Below, in pieces: positions 23,782 to 31,368 of a DNA stretch of 32,222 nt (positions are counted from its first letter, which is position 1; every line of letters starts with the position of its first letter). Both the position numbers and the translations under genes were made by a program. The stretch covers positions 1-32,222 of the forward strand of contig URKT01000012.1 in NCBI GenBank assembly GCA_900548495.1, read 5' to 3'. The DNA is from an uncultured Collinsella sp. Lineage in GTDB: Bacteria; Actinomycetota; Coriobacteriia; Coriobacteriales; Coriobacteriaceae. The notes under the pieces are model-generated. The model was not told where the DNA came from and searched no databases. It worked only from the letters and a program-made list of their open reading frames with translations.

Positions 23782-25161
23782 CTAATGCACAAACATGCGC
23801 ACGAACTTGTGCTTCCAGCTTGCGTAGGGCGCATACCGAAACGGCACGTCCAGCCAAGTTGCCTTGTTCACGATACTCTTCTTGTGGCTAAACGTATCGA
23901 AGCTCTCGCGTCCATGGTACTGGCCCATACCGCTCGCGCCCATGCCGCCAAAGCCCATATGGCTCGTAGCCAAGTGCATGATCGTGTCGTTGACACAGCC
24001 ACCGCCAAAGGGCACGTAGCGCACAAAGCGTTGCTGAACCGCACGATCCTGGCTAAAGATATACAGGGCCAGCGGCGTCGGACGATCCGTAATAAACGCT
24101 TCGGCCTCGTCTAGGCTCTCAAACGTCAGCACCGGCAAGATGGGACCGAAGATCTCCTCCTGCATCACGGCGTCATCGGGGGTCACGCCGTCTAGGATCG
24201 TCGGCTCAATCTTGAGCGACGACTCGCGCGCCGTGCCTCCCAGCACGACCTTATCGGGATCGATCAGCCCGCGCGCACGCGCAAAATGCTTGGCGTTGAC
24301 GATATGTCCGTAATCCTCATTGTCGAGTGGATGTTCGCCAAACATGCGACGGACCTCCTCCTTGATGAGGCCCAGCAGCTCGTCGTGCACGCGCGTATCG
24401 ACCAGCAGGTAGTCGGGCGCCACGCAGGTCTGCCCCACGTTGAGCCATTTACCAAAGGCGATGCGCCGTGCCGCGACCTTCAAGTTTGCCGTCGCATCCA
24501 CGATGCAGGGACTCTTTCCGCCCAGCTCAAGCGTCACGGGCGTAAGGTTTTTACTTGCGCGCTCCATGACGAGCTTGCCAACCGGAACGCTACCGGTAAA
24601 GAAGATCTTGTCCCAGCACTCATCGAGCAACGCTTCGTTCTCGGCGCGCCCGCCCTCGACAACCGTCACCAGGCGCGGATCAAATGCCTCATCACAGATT
24701 TGCCTGAGCACCGCGCTCGATGCCGGAGCATAGGCGCTCGGCTTGATGACCACGGTATTGCCCGCGGCAAGGGCGCCAGCGAGCGGCTCGAGCGTCAGCA
24801 AAAACGGATAGTTCCAGGGCGCCATGATGAGCGTGACGCCATAGGGCACGGTTTGCGTTTTGCACACGCTCACGGCGTTAGCGAGGTCGCACGGACGCAG
24901 GCGCGGACGACTCCATCGGGCCACATGCGCAATCTGATGTCGAATCTCGGAAAGCGATGTGCCAATCTCGCACATATAGGCCTCGTCATGCGACTTTCCC
25001 AAATCGGTCTTGAGCGCATGAGCGATATCGGCCTCGTGGGCCCGCACCGCATCGCGTAAACTCACGAGCGCGCGACGTCGAGCATCGACATCAAACGTGG
25101 CGTGCGTCTTAAAGTGGGCGCGCTGATCGCCGACGATGCGCGCAATTTCCTCGGTGTTCAT
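23782..25161 (-). CDS. Aldehyde dehydrogenase (class 3-like, NAD(P)+-dependent)
   Basis: A 459-residue protein, ATG 25161 with AGGAGGG nine bases ahead. Family motifs are intact: IMAPWNYPF with catalytic Asn117, GNTVVIKPS, FFTGSVPVGK, LELGGKSP with general base Glu212, NVGQTCVAPDY with nucleophile Cys246, and EEIFGPILPV. Length and the C-terminal GMGQYHGRESFDTFSHKKS match the class 3 (ALDH3) group, including YwdH. It oxidises medium-chain or aromatic aldehydes to acids. It is encoded 9 bases after the iron alcohol dehydrogenase, so the two probably handle an alcohol-aldehyde-acid series or detoxify aldehydes. Confidence 0.95.
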   Translation of the reverse strand: MNTEEIARIVGDQRAHFKTHATFDVDARRRALVSLRDAVRAHEADIAHALKTDLGKSHDEAYMCEIGTSLSEIRHQIAHVARWSRPRLRPCDLANAVSVCKTQTVPYGVTLIMAPWNYPFLLTLEPLAGALAAGNTVVIKPSAYAPASSAVLRQICDEAFDPRLVTVVEGGRAENEALLDECWDKIFFTGSVPVGKLVMERASKNLTPVTLELGGKSPCIVDATANLKVAARRIAFGKWLNVGQTCVAPDYLLVDTRVHDELLGLIKEEVRRMFGEHPLDNEDYGHIVNAKHFARARGLIDPDKVVLGGTARESSLKIEPTILDGVTPDDAVMQEEIFGPILPVLTFESLDEAEAFITDRPTPLALYIFSQDRAVQQRFVRYVPFGGGCVNDTIMHLATSHMGFGGMGASGMGQYHGRESFDTFSHKKSIVNKATWLDVPFRYAPYASWKHKFVRMFVH

Positions 25162-25170
25162 GGCACCCTC

Positions 25171-26391
25171 CTAGTTCTCGTCCTCAAACATACCACCCGC
25201 GACGACCTCGTACATATGCTCGAGCTCCGAGCGGTCCATCAAAAGTGGAACGGGGTACAGGGGATTGGCCTCGGCATCGGCATGGGCCGCCATTTGCGGA
25301 ATATCGGAGCGGCGAATACCCGAGACATATTTGGGGATTCCCAGGGCCTCGTTCATGCGGTCGACCCAATCGATAAAGGCCTCGGCCGCAAGACTATCCT
25401 GCGCGGTAGCCGGCGTAATGCCCGCCATGCGAGCAAGATCGGCAAGCTTGGGGGCGGCGGCGTCACCATAAGCGCGAAGCATGTGCGGCAGGATGATCGC
25501 GTTGGCCAAACCGTGCGGAATTCCGTATCGGCCGCCCAGACTGTGCGCGATGGCATGCACATATCCGACATAGGAGCGGGTAAACGCAACGCCCGCCTTA
25601 TACGCCGCCGAAAGCATATTGCGACGAGCGCGCATGTCGTCACCATGCTCATAGGCCTCGAGCAAATTGTCGTGGATGAGCTTCACCGCCTGTCGCGCCA
25701 TCTTGCGCGTATAGGGCGTAGTGCTTCGCCCGATAAAGGCCTCGACGGCATGCGTCAGGGCGTCCATGCCCGTCTGCCCCGTAATGGAAGCGGGCAGGCC
25801 GCGCGTAAACTCGGGGTCGTGCACCGCAAAGCGCGGGATGAGCACAAAGTCGTTAATGGGATATTTGTAGTGCGTCTCGTCATCGGTAATTACCGCCGCA
25901 AGCGTGACTTCGCTTCCCGTACCTGCCGTGGTGGGGACGGCGATGAGCAGCGGCAGGCGACGATGAATCCGCAGCAGGCCGCGCATCTTGTTGATGGGCT
26001 TGTTTGGCTGCGCAATGCGTGCGCCCACGCCCTTGGCACAGTCCATGGCCGAGCCACCGCCAAAGCCGATAATGGCCTGGCAGGCGCTCTCTCGATACAG
26101 GGACGCCGCTTCTTCCACGTTTGAAACCGTGGGGTTTGCACGCGTTTCGGCATAGACCGTAACGCCAATCCCCCTGGATGCGAGCGCCGTCTCGAGCGGT
26201 GCCGTGAGCCCCAGACGGGCAATGCCGGGATCCGTCACGATAAGGACCTTCTGGATCGAGCGCTTTTGAAGCACCGCGGGCACATCCTCGGCATGCTCTA
26301 AAATGCGCGGCTCGGTATAGGGCAGGATCGGCAATGCAATGCGAAAAACCGTCTGATATGTTCGGCACCAGGCACGACGGGCTAGATGCAT
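25171..26391 (-). CDS. Iron-containing alcohol dehydrogenase
   Basis: A 406-residue protein. ATG 26391 is chosen because AAGGAG lies eight bases upstream. It begins with a short lead (MHLARRAWCRTYQTVFRIAL), then an NAD-binding region (KVLIVTDPGIARLGL, IIGFGGGSAMDCAKGV), VPTTAGTGSEVT, and the metal-binding helices (GMDALTHAVEAFIG, YVHAIAHSLGGRYGIPHGLANAI). All these are group III dehydrogenase signatures. It interconverts an alcohol and an aldehyde or ketone with NAD(P)H. The exact substrate is open; the basic N-terminal lead is seen in a few anaerobe relatives. It is first in the operon with the aldehyde dehydrogenase and has an operator-like palindrome in its leader. Confidence 0.95.
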   Translation of the reverse strand: MHLARRAWCRTYQTVFRIALPILPYTEPRILEHAEDVPAVLQKRSIQKVLIVTDPGIARLGLTAPLETALASRGIGVTVYAETRANPTVSNVEEAASLYRESACQAIIGFGGGSAMDCAKGVGARIAQPNKPINKMRGLLRIHRRLPLLIAVPTTAGTGSEVTLAAVITDDETHYKYPINDFVLIPRFAVHDPEFTRGLPASITGQTGMDALTHAVEAFIGRSTTPYTRKMARQAVKLIHDNLLEAYEHGDDMRARRNMLSAAYKAGVAFTRSYVGYVHAIAHSLGGRYGIPHGLANAIILPHMLRAYGDAAAPKLADLARMAGITPATAQDSLAAEAFIDWVDRMNEALGIPKYVSGIRRSDIPQMAAHADAEANPLYPVPLLMDRSELEHMYEVVAGGMFEDEN

Positions 26392-26409
26392 AAAGGAAAC
26401 TCCTTCATT

Positions 26410-26443
26410 TGTTGATAGGTCAACATTTGCTCGCCCGATTGTA
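26410..26443 (-). promoter_or_regulatory. Operator-like palindrome and -10 of the alcohol dehydrogenase operon
   Basis: TGTTGA-TAGG-TCAACA at 26410-26425 is a perfect inverted repeat of six-base half sites. It lies between a TACAAT -10 candidate on the minus strand (26438-26443) and the start codon at 26391. Its position just after the transcription start suggests repressor binding. A related GTTGATT string occurs on the minus strand upstream near 26480-26489. Confidence 0.5.
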
Positions 26444-26535
26444 CTCAGCAAAGATCGCAGACGGCCTCCCAATCGTTAATCAATCAACATCTTCATATCT
26501 CAAAATTGTTTTATTAAAAATCATTCCTAATAGGC

Positions 26536-26563
26536 TTCACATTTGGTTGCATTTATGGATAAT
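26536..26563 (+). promoter_or_regulatory. Rubrerythrin promoter
   Basis: TTCACA (26536-26541) and GATAAT (26558-26563) are 16 bases apart in an AT-rich stretch. This predicts a start near 26570 and a leader of about 78 bases. The leader contains a GC-rich stem (26582-26588 with 26606-26612, plus an inner CCC/GGG). A small CGATC/GATCG hairpin at 26629-26643 places part of the AAAGGA ribosome site in its loop. Confidence 0.45.
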
Positions 26564-26647
26564 AGAACTCGTCAAGACGCACGTCCGGAGAGGGCCCTTA
26601 CGGGACCGGACGAGCGCACAATCGCCATCGATCGAAAGGATCGAATC

Positions 26648-27208
26648 ATGAAGTTTGTTTGCCCCGTTTGCGGTTATGTGGAAGAGTTCGACGGCGACCA
26701 GCTGCCCGAGGACTTCAAGTGCCCCCAGTGCGGCGTTCCCGGTTCTCGTTTCCTGAAGCAGGAGGAGGGTCAGCTCGAGTGGGCTGCCGAGCACGTCGTG
26801 GGCGTCGCCAAGATGGAGGGCGTCTCCGAGGACATCGTTGCCGACCTGCGCGCCAACTTTGAGGGCGAGTGCTCCGAGGTCGGTATGTACCTGGCCATGG
26901 CTCGCGTCGCCCATCGCGAGGGTTATCCCGAGATCGGCCTGTACTGGGAGAAGGCTGCCCACGAGGAGGCCGAGCACGCCGCCAAGTTCGCTGAGCTCCT
27001 GGGCGAGGTCGTGACCGACTCTACCAAGAAGAACCTCGAGATGCGCGTTGAGGCCGAGAACGGCGCCACCGCCGGCAAGACCGATCTTGCTAAGCGCGCC
27101 AAGGCCGCTGGCCTCGATGCCATCCACGACACCGTGCACGAGATGGCTCGCGACGAGGCCCGCCACGGCAAGGCTTTCGCCGGCCTGCTCAAGCGCTACT
27201 TTGGCTAA
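26648..27208 (+). CDS. Rubrerythrin (N-terminal rubredoxin-like domain)
   Basis: A 186-residue protein with AAAGGA before ATG 26648. It opens with a rubredoxin-like iron centre (CPVCGYVEEF ... FKCPQCG; two CxxC pairs within 30 residues), followed by the four-helix diiron domain with ANFEGECSEVGMYLAMA, YWEKAAHEEAEHAAKF, and a late VHEMARDEARHGKAF. The rubredoxin part comes first, the reverse of the classical order. Rubrerythrins reduce hydrogen peroxide to water and protect anaerobes. Codon use is markedly optimised (nearly all Lys AAG, Arg CGC/CGT, Glu GAG) compared with neighbours, indicating high expression. Confidence 0.96.
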   Translation: MKFVCPVCGYVEEFDGDQLPEDFKCPQCGVPGSRFLKQEEGQLEWAAEHVVGVAKMEGVSEDIVADLRANFEGECSEVGMYLAMARVAHREGYPEIGLYWEKAAHEEAEHAAKFAELLGEVVTDSTKKNLEMRVEAENGATAGKTDLAKRAKAAGLDAIHDTVHEMARDEARHGKAFAGLLKRYFG

Positions 27209-27242
27209 GCCAACCGCCTGAGACATAACCTCAAGCTCGATG

Positions 27243-27273
27243 AGGCCCGGACCGTATTGGTTCGGGCCTTTTT
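27243..27273 (+). terminator. Rubrerythrin terminator
   Basis: An 11-base stem AGGCCCGGACC paired with GGTTCGGGCCT (one G-U pair), five-base loop GTATT, followed by TTTT. It lies 34 bases after the stop codon. A classic intrinsic terminator. Confidence 0.9.
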
Positions 27274-27339
27274 CGTGCCTCACGAACTTGTTAACGCCCT
27301 GAAATAGGACCGCCTTCGGCATCGGCTTCTCGTCAAAAA

Positions 27340-27462
27340 CTAAGTGAGTAGACTTTTTGGAACTTGCCGAGCACACCACCCATATTGCTTTATAAAGCCG
27401 CAGGTAAATGACTTGTTGCAAAACGGCCTGGTCGCCAAAGTGCCAAAAGTCTACTCACTTAG
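27340..27462. repeat. 123-bp palindromic repeat, copy 2
   Basis: Begins CTAAGTGAGTAGACTTTTTG and ends AAAAGTCTACTCACTTAG. It is ungapped against copy 3 with about 22 differences by eye, most of them in the left-centre (positions 25-58). The CCGCAGGTA core is at offset 58. The right arm overlaps the end of the minus-strand gene at 27451 and provides its TAG stop. No target-site duplication is visible. Confidence 0.92.
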
Positions 27463-28578
27463 ATTCGCAGCCGTCCACGATCGAGCCATTTTGTGTCTAA
27501 CGGGCATCTTTCCGTCGATTACTCCCAATTTTGTCCAGTCAATGAATAGTTCAGACCGGAGTAATGCCTCAGCCCTTTGCTCATCCGAGCTTTTATCACG
27601 ATATTCAGCATCGAGCATCCTGCATACGGCCTTAACGATCGCGCGGAATCTATCCTCATCCGATATCTGTCTGTGTGTAAGGAGAAGCACATCGTAGCCC
27701 ATGGCCTGAAGGGCCGTCATGCGGTCAGCGTCACGCAAGCCATCCCCCGCGCGTCCGTGCGAGGCCTTTCCCTGACATTCAATGGCCACCTGTCGCCTAC
27801 CGTCCGGCGAAGAAAGAAGTAGGTCGATATATACACGGGACTTTCCCACAATCGCTCGAGCACTTGTGCTTAACGTCACTTCGACATTGAGCTCTATGCC
27901 GCAAAACCCTTCGCCTCCCAGGGCTCGCGGCAGTCCAAGCAACAAATACGCCTCGACCTCAAAAGGCGACGCGGCACCCAATGGAACGAGTTGCGATACC
28001 GCCATAAATCTATTGCCGTAACGCATCCCGCAAACATCTGAACAAAAACGGTCAAGGTCTCCGCCCAAAACCAAAGCGTCTCGACGCCATAAATTTGAGG
28101 CGGTGCCGTCCTCGGACGGGCAGCGCACCCAACCGAACGTTGTCGAAATCGCGCCCGAATCAATTACACGCGAAAGCTCCGCCTCAAGTGCCGCTGGCAG
28201 GGCACACACCGCAAACAAGCCACACATCTCCGCCAATACCAAAAGAAGCTGAAGATCCGTCAGATGCCGCGACATGATGAATGTCGTCAGTAGAGGAGAC
28301 GTAACCAAAAACCCATGCTCCGTTTCCAGCACGGATTCCCTGGGGAGCTCACCAAGAAACAGCCGCTGCCTAATGCTGGCAGGACAAGTCCGTTTGTTTC
28401 TCGTCCGAACCAATGTATACAACGGAAAACCGAGCGCGACCGCAGCCGTCGGGTTGCGGACGAGATCATATCGCTGCCGGTCTTCTTCCGGCCGTGGAAG
28501 CGGCGGACACAAAGCGCGGACTTGAGGAGGCAAACGCCAGTACCTAAAAGCCGATATGTCACAAAGTAAATCCTTCAT
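27451..28578 (-). CDS. Accessory protein with Vsr/DUF559-like nuclease-type C-terminus
   Basis: A 375-residue protein starting MKDLLCDISAFRYWRLPP; a GTG two codons earlier (28584) is equally possible, and neither has a clear ribosome site. The first half resembles coriobacterial proteins with a plan like AbiEi-type regulators (RNKRTCPASIRQRLFLGELP, VTSPLLTTFIMSRHL). The C-terminal third holds VYIDLLLSSPDGRRQ, then VAIECQGKASHG, and a YDVLLLTHRQISD strand-turn. These are in the order of the D...ExQ/G strand core of DUF559/Vsr-type PD-(D/E)xK folds. Lys is replaced by Gln at the third position, so catalysis is uncertain. Its stop codon TAG lies in the repeat: the last few residues (NLSE) are encoded by repeat sequence. 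Probably a restriction or defence related accessory gene; not firmly identified. Confidence 0.7.
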   Translation of the reverse strand: MKDLLCDISAFRYWRLPPQVRALCPPLPRPEEDRQRYDLVRNPTAAVALGFPLYTLVRTRNKRTCPASIRQRLFLGELPRESVLETEHGFLVTSPLLTTFIMSRHLTDLQLLLVLAEMCGLFAVCALPAALEAELSRVIDSGAISTTFGWVRCPSEDGTASNLWRRDALVLGGDLDRFCSDVCGMRYGNRFMAVSQLVPLGAASPFEVEAYLLLGLPRALGGEGFCGIELNVEVTLSTSARAIVGKSRVYIDLLLSSPDGRRQVAIECQGKASHGRAGDGLRDADRMTALQAMGYDVLLLTHRQISDEDRFRAIVKAVCRMLDAEYRDKSSDEQRAEALLRSELFIDWTKLGVIDGKMPVRHKMARSWTAANLSE

Positions 28579-28661
28579 AGGCACAGGAAAACACGAATTT
28601 CAACCCAGTCAGTCACGCATTGGCGCGAACGCACCAAAAATGGCGCCGAACGGACTGCCAA

Positions 28662-28727
28662 GTTTTCAACAGCACTCCCCAACTGGCCAAAAGCTTGCCG
28701 AGAGCTGGACGAAACCCTGTTGAAAAC
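28662..28727. repeat. Inverted repeat GTTTTCAACAG
   Basis: Perfect 11-base arms (28662-28672 and 28717-28727) with a 44-base spacer. The right arm is followed by CCCATTTTTTT and the left is preceded within 30 bases by AAAAATGG, so the outer edges also pair weakly. Sequence unlike the 123-bp family. It lies between the nuclease-like gene and repeat copy 3. Confidence 0.5.
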
Positions 28728-28759
28728 CCCATTTTTTTCTCATGCAGAAGCTTTGCGCG

Positions 28760-28882
28760 GCAAGTGAGTAGACTTCTTTGAACATCCCGAGCAGGCCGGT
28801 CATCCTGCTTTTCAAAACCGCAGGTAGATAGCTTGTTACAAAACTGCCTGGTCGCCAAAGTGCTAAAAGTCTACTCACTTAG
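28760..28882. repeat. 123-bp palindromic repeat, copy 3
   Basis: Begins with a worn left end (GCAAGTGAGTAGACTTCTTT) and ends AAAAGTCTACTCACTTAG. CCGCAGGTA is at offset 58. It shares the stretch GCCTGGTCGCCAAAGTG with copy 2. The right end overlaps the pdxR stop codon (28879-28881), so the TAA of pdxR is contributed by the element. Confidence 0.92.
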
Positions 28883-30312
28883 GTTGCAGAGTGCCCCCCC
28901 ATTAGCTGCAATTCCAAGGTAGTTAGCACTTTTGGACTCAGATCGTCATACTGGACAAGAATTTGAGTTGAGTTTTCAGGGACAGATGCGCCATCGGCAC
29001 ACCAATAACAGTCACTGATATCGACAAAAGGGATGCTCGAGCGCGCGAGAGCCTGCGCAAAAGAGCTTCCGCCCGTTCCACGCTCCGCAACCACGGTACA
29101 GTAAAGGCCCGCATCTGCCTGCTCGATCGAGACCCCCCCTGCCGGAAACGCTTTCCGCACAAGCGCCATCAGGCCATCACGCGCCTCACGAGCACGAACG
29201 CGCACGCGGTTCACATGCCGCTCGTAATCACCCGATTCCAGCAAACGAGCCAAAGCGACCTGGTCGACAGAACTCACCGACGAGGCATAGAAACCAAGGT
29301 TGCACCTAAACCGCTCCATCAGCTCATCGGGCAGCACCATGTACGCTAGACGCAACGCCGATGAAAGGCTCTTCGAAAACGTGTTGGTGTAGATAACCGA
29401 CTGGGCGGCATCAATCGACGCGAGCGCGGGAATCGGCTTCCCGGCAAGGCGAAACTCACAATCAAAGTCATCTTCGATGAGATACCGACCTGGTCGCTCA
29501 GCGGCCCAGCTCAGAAGCGCATAGCGACGCGCAATGCTCGTCACAAGACCGGTCGGATACTGATGGGACGGCATCAGGTGAAGGACATCGGTCCCGCTTT
29601 TCTGCAGAGTGCTCAAGTCCACGCCCTCATCATCCAACGGGATATGTCGAACTTTGCAGCCCATAGCCTGATAGATACGCGTCAGACGCAAATAGCCCGG
29701 ATCCTCAACCGCATACACCTTGTCCGCGCCAAGCAACTGAACCAACATGGTATCGAGCAGCTGGGCGCCCGCACCGATAACGATGTTGTTGGGGTCGACA
29801 TTCATACCCCTTGTCCCGTGCAGATGGTGAGCAATTGCGCGTCGCAGCCGAGCAGTGCCCTGCGCCGGTGCGGGCGAAAAGATTTCGCGCTCGTCTTCGG
29901 ATGCCAGCGTCGCCCGTAGCGCGCTTTGCCAAAGCCGCGCCGCCTCCAAAGCAGAAGGAGAAAGCGCATCGAATCGCTCGACCTGTCCGTTGACATCATG
30001 CACGCTGGGGCCCACAGAGACGGCATCTCGGTCGATGCCCTCCGCAGCCGAAGCCAAAACCGGTGCATCCGGAAGCTCGCAAGCGTAGTAGCCACGACGT
30101 GGTATTGAGCAAATATAGCCCTCAGCGAGTAACTGGCTATATGCATTCTCGATGGTAATAACACTGATTCCCAGATGACTGGCAAAGGCGCGCTTAGACG
30201 GCAAATGCTCCCCCGCCACAATGCGTCCAGCTACGATATCATCTCGAATTTGCTGGTAAACATACTCATAGAGCGATGCTTCGCCGCGTTTTTCCAAATT
30301 GTAGTCAAGCAT
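28879..30312 (-). CDS. pdxR: PdxR: MocR-type PLP-dependent activator of pdxST
   Basis: A 477-residue GntR-aminotransferase fusion. ATG 30312 has an AGGTGATAGG site; a TTG 33 bases upstream is open but less likely. Residues about 8-75 are a winged helix (YEYVYQQIRDDIVAGRI, LPSKRAFASHLGISVITIENAYSQL). From about 100 it is a class I aminotransferase fold with GAGAQLLDTM, EDPGYLRL, PSHQYPTG, IEDDFDCEF and the PLP-lysine segment TNTFSKSLSSALRLAY. Such proteins sense pyridoxal phosphate and control pdxS-pdxT. It is divergent to pdxS with about 145 bases between them, and its stop codon lies within repeat copy 3. Confidence 0.9.
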   Translation of the reverse strand: MLDYNLEKRGEASLYEYVYQQIRDDIVAGRIVAGEHLPSKRAFASHLGISVITIENAYSQLLAEGYICSIPRRGYYACELPDAPVLASAAEGIDRDAVSVGPSVHDVNGQVERFDALSPSALEAARLWQSALRATLASEDEREIFSPAPAQGTARLRRAIAHHLHGTRGMNVDPNNIVIGAGAQLLDTMLVQLLGADKVYAVEDPGYLRLTRIYQAMGCKVRHIPLDDEGVDLSTLQKSGTDVLHLMPSHQYPTGLVTSIARRYALLSWAAERPGRYLIEDDFDCEFRLAGKPIPALASIDAAQSVIYTNTFSKSLSSALRLAYMVLPDELMERFRCNLGFYASSVSSVDQVALARLLESGDYERHVNRVRVRAREARDGLMALVRKAFPAGGVSIEQADAGLYCTVVAERGTGGSSFAQALARSSIPFVDISDCYWCADGASVPENSTQILVQYDDLSPKVLTTLELQLMGGHSAT

Positions 30313-30323
30313 GAGCCTATCAC

Positions 30324-30370
30324 CTGACCTTATTAAGTCATTCAATCTGGTATTAGTCTGACCTTGTAAT
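30324..30370. promoter_or_regulatory. Candidate PdxR operators: direct repeats
   Basis: CTGACCTTATTAA (30324-30336) and CTGACCTTGTAAT (30358-30370) are direct repeats 34 bases apart start-to-start, about three helical turns. A partial CTGGTATTA lies between them (30347-30355). The second repeat overlaps the -35 of the pdxS promoter. Direct repeats of this kind are typical binding sites for MocR/PdxR dimers. Confidence 0.6.
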
Positions 30371-30392
30371 TATCTCGAAAACTGAGTATTTT
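30364..30392 (+). promoter_or_regulatory. pdxS promoter
   Basis: TTGTAA (30364-30369) and TATTTT (30387-30392) are exactly 17 bases apart. This gives a start near 30399 and a leader of about 60 bases to the pdxS ATG. Confidence 0.5.
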
Positions 30393-30457
30393 GTCATACC
30401 CAGCTCCCCGATAGGATGTTCCGTCAAGCAATGCACATGCCAACCAAGGGAGCAACC

Positions 30458-31348
30458 ATGGCAGAACAGAACAGCAAGGCCGACCGCGTCAAACTCAATC
30501 GCGAGCTCGCGCAGATGCTCAAGGGCGGCGTCATCATGGACGTCACCACGCCCGAGCAGGCACGCATCGCCGAGGAGGCAGGCGCCTGCGCCGTCATGGC
30601 CCTCGAGCGCATCCCGGCCGACATCCGTGCCGCAGGCGGCGTCTCGCGCATGAGCGACCCCAAGATGATCAAGGGCATCCAGGAGGCCGTCTCCATCCCC
30701 GTCATGGCCAAGTGCCGCATCGGTCACATCGTCGAGGCGCAGGTCCTGCAGGCCATCGAGATCGACTACATCGATGAGTCCGAGGTTCTCTCCCCTGCCG
30801 ATGACGTCTATCACATCGACAAGACCCAGTTTGACGTGCCGTTTGTCTGCGGCGCCCGTGATCTGGGCGAGGCGCTGCGCCGTGTTGCCGAAGGCGCCAC
30901 GATGATTCGCACCAAGGGTGAGCCGGGTACGGGCGACGTCGTTCAGGCCGTGCGTCACATGCGCAAGATCCAAAAGCAGATCCGTGACGTTGTTGCCCTG
31001 CGCAACGACGAGCTCTTTGAGGCAGCCAAGCAACTGCAGGTTCCGGTCGAGCTGGTGCGCGAGGTCCATGCCACGGGTAAGCTTCCCGTCGTGAACTTTG
31101 CCGCCGGCGGCGTAGCGACCCCCGCCGACGCCGCGCTGATGATGCAGCTGGGCGCCGAAGGCGTGTTTGTCGGCTCGGGCATCTTTAAGAGCGGCGACCC
31201 CGCCAAGCGCGCAGCCGCCATCGTCAAGGCCGTGGCAAACTTCACCGATGCCAAGCTCATTGCCGAGCTTTCAGAGGACCTGGGCGAGGCCATGGTGGGC
31301 ATCAACGCCGACGAGATCGAGATTATCATGGAAGAGCGCGGGCGCTAG
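30458..31348 (+). CDS. pdxS: PdxS: pyridoxal 5'-phosphate synthase, synthase subunit
   Basis: A 296-residue barrel enzyme. ATG 30458 is used because AAGGGAGC precedes it; a frame open from 30416 lacks a site. It makes pyridoxal phosphate from ribose 5-phosphate, glyceraldehyde 3-phosphate and ammonia. Key residues: Asp28 (GVIMDVTTP), Lys85 in MAKCRIGH (first Schiff-base lysine) and Lys153 in RTKGEPGTGD (second lysine). FVGSGIFKSGDPAKRA is the phosphate-binding loop. Ammonia comes from PdxT, encoded 20 bases downstream. Regulated by the divergent PdxR. Confidence 0.98.
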   Translation: MAEQNSKADRVKLNRELAQMLKGGVIMDVTTPEQARIAEEAGACAVMALERIPADIRAAGGVSRMSDPKMIKGIQEAVSIPVMAKCRIGHIVEAQVLQAIEIDYIDESEVLSPADDVYHIDKTQFDVPFVCGARDLGEALRRVAEGATMIRTKGEPGTGDVVQAVRHMRKIQKQIRDVVALRNDELFEAAKQLQVPVELVREVHATGKLPVVNFAAGGVATPADAALMMQLGAEGVFVGSGIFKSGDPAKRAAAIVKAVANFTDAKLIAELSEDLGEAMVGINADEIEIIMEERGR

Positions 31349-31368
31349 TCCAGCAGAAAGGATCGCAC

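Noticed and set aside
17322..28882. The 123-bp repeats as a CRISPR array or transposon-end pair
   Set aside because: They are kilobases apart, palindromic, lack regular spacers, and no transposase or target-site duplication is seen.
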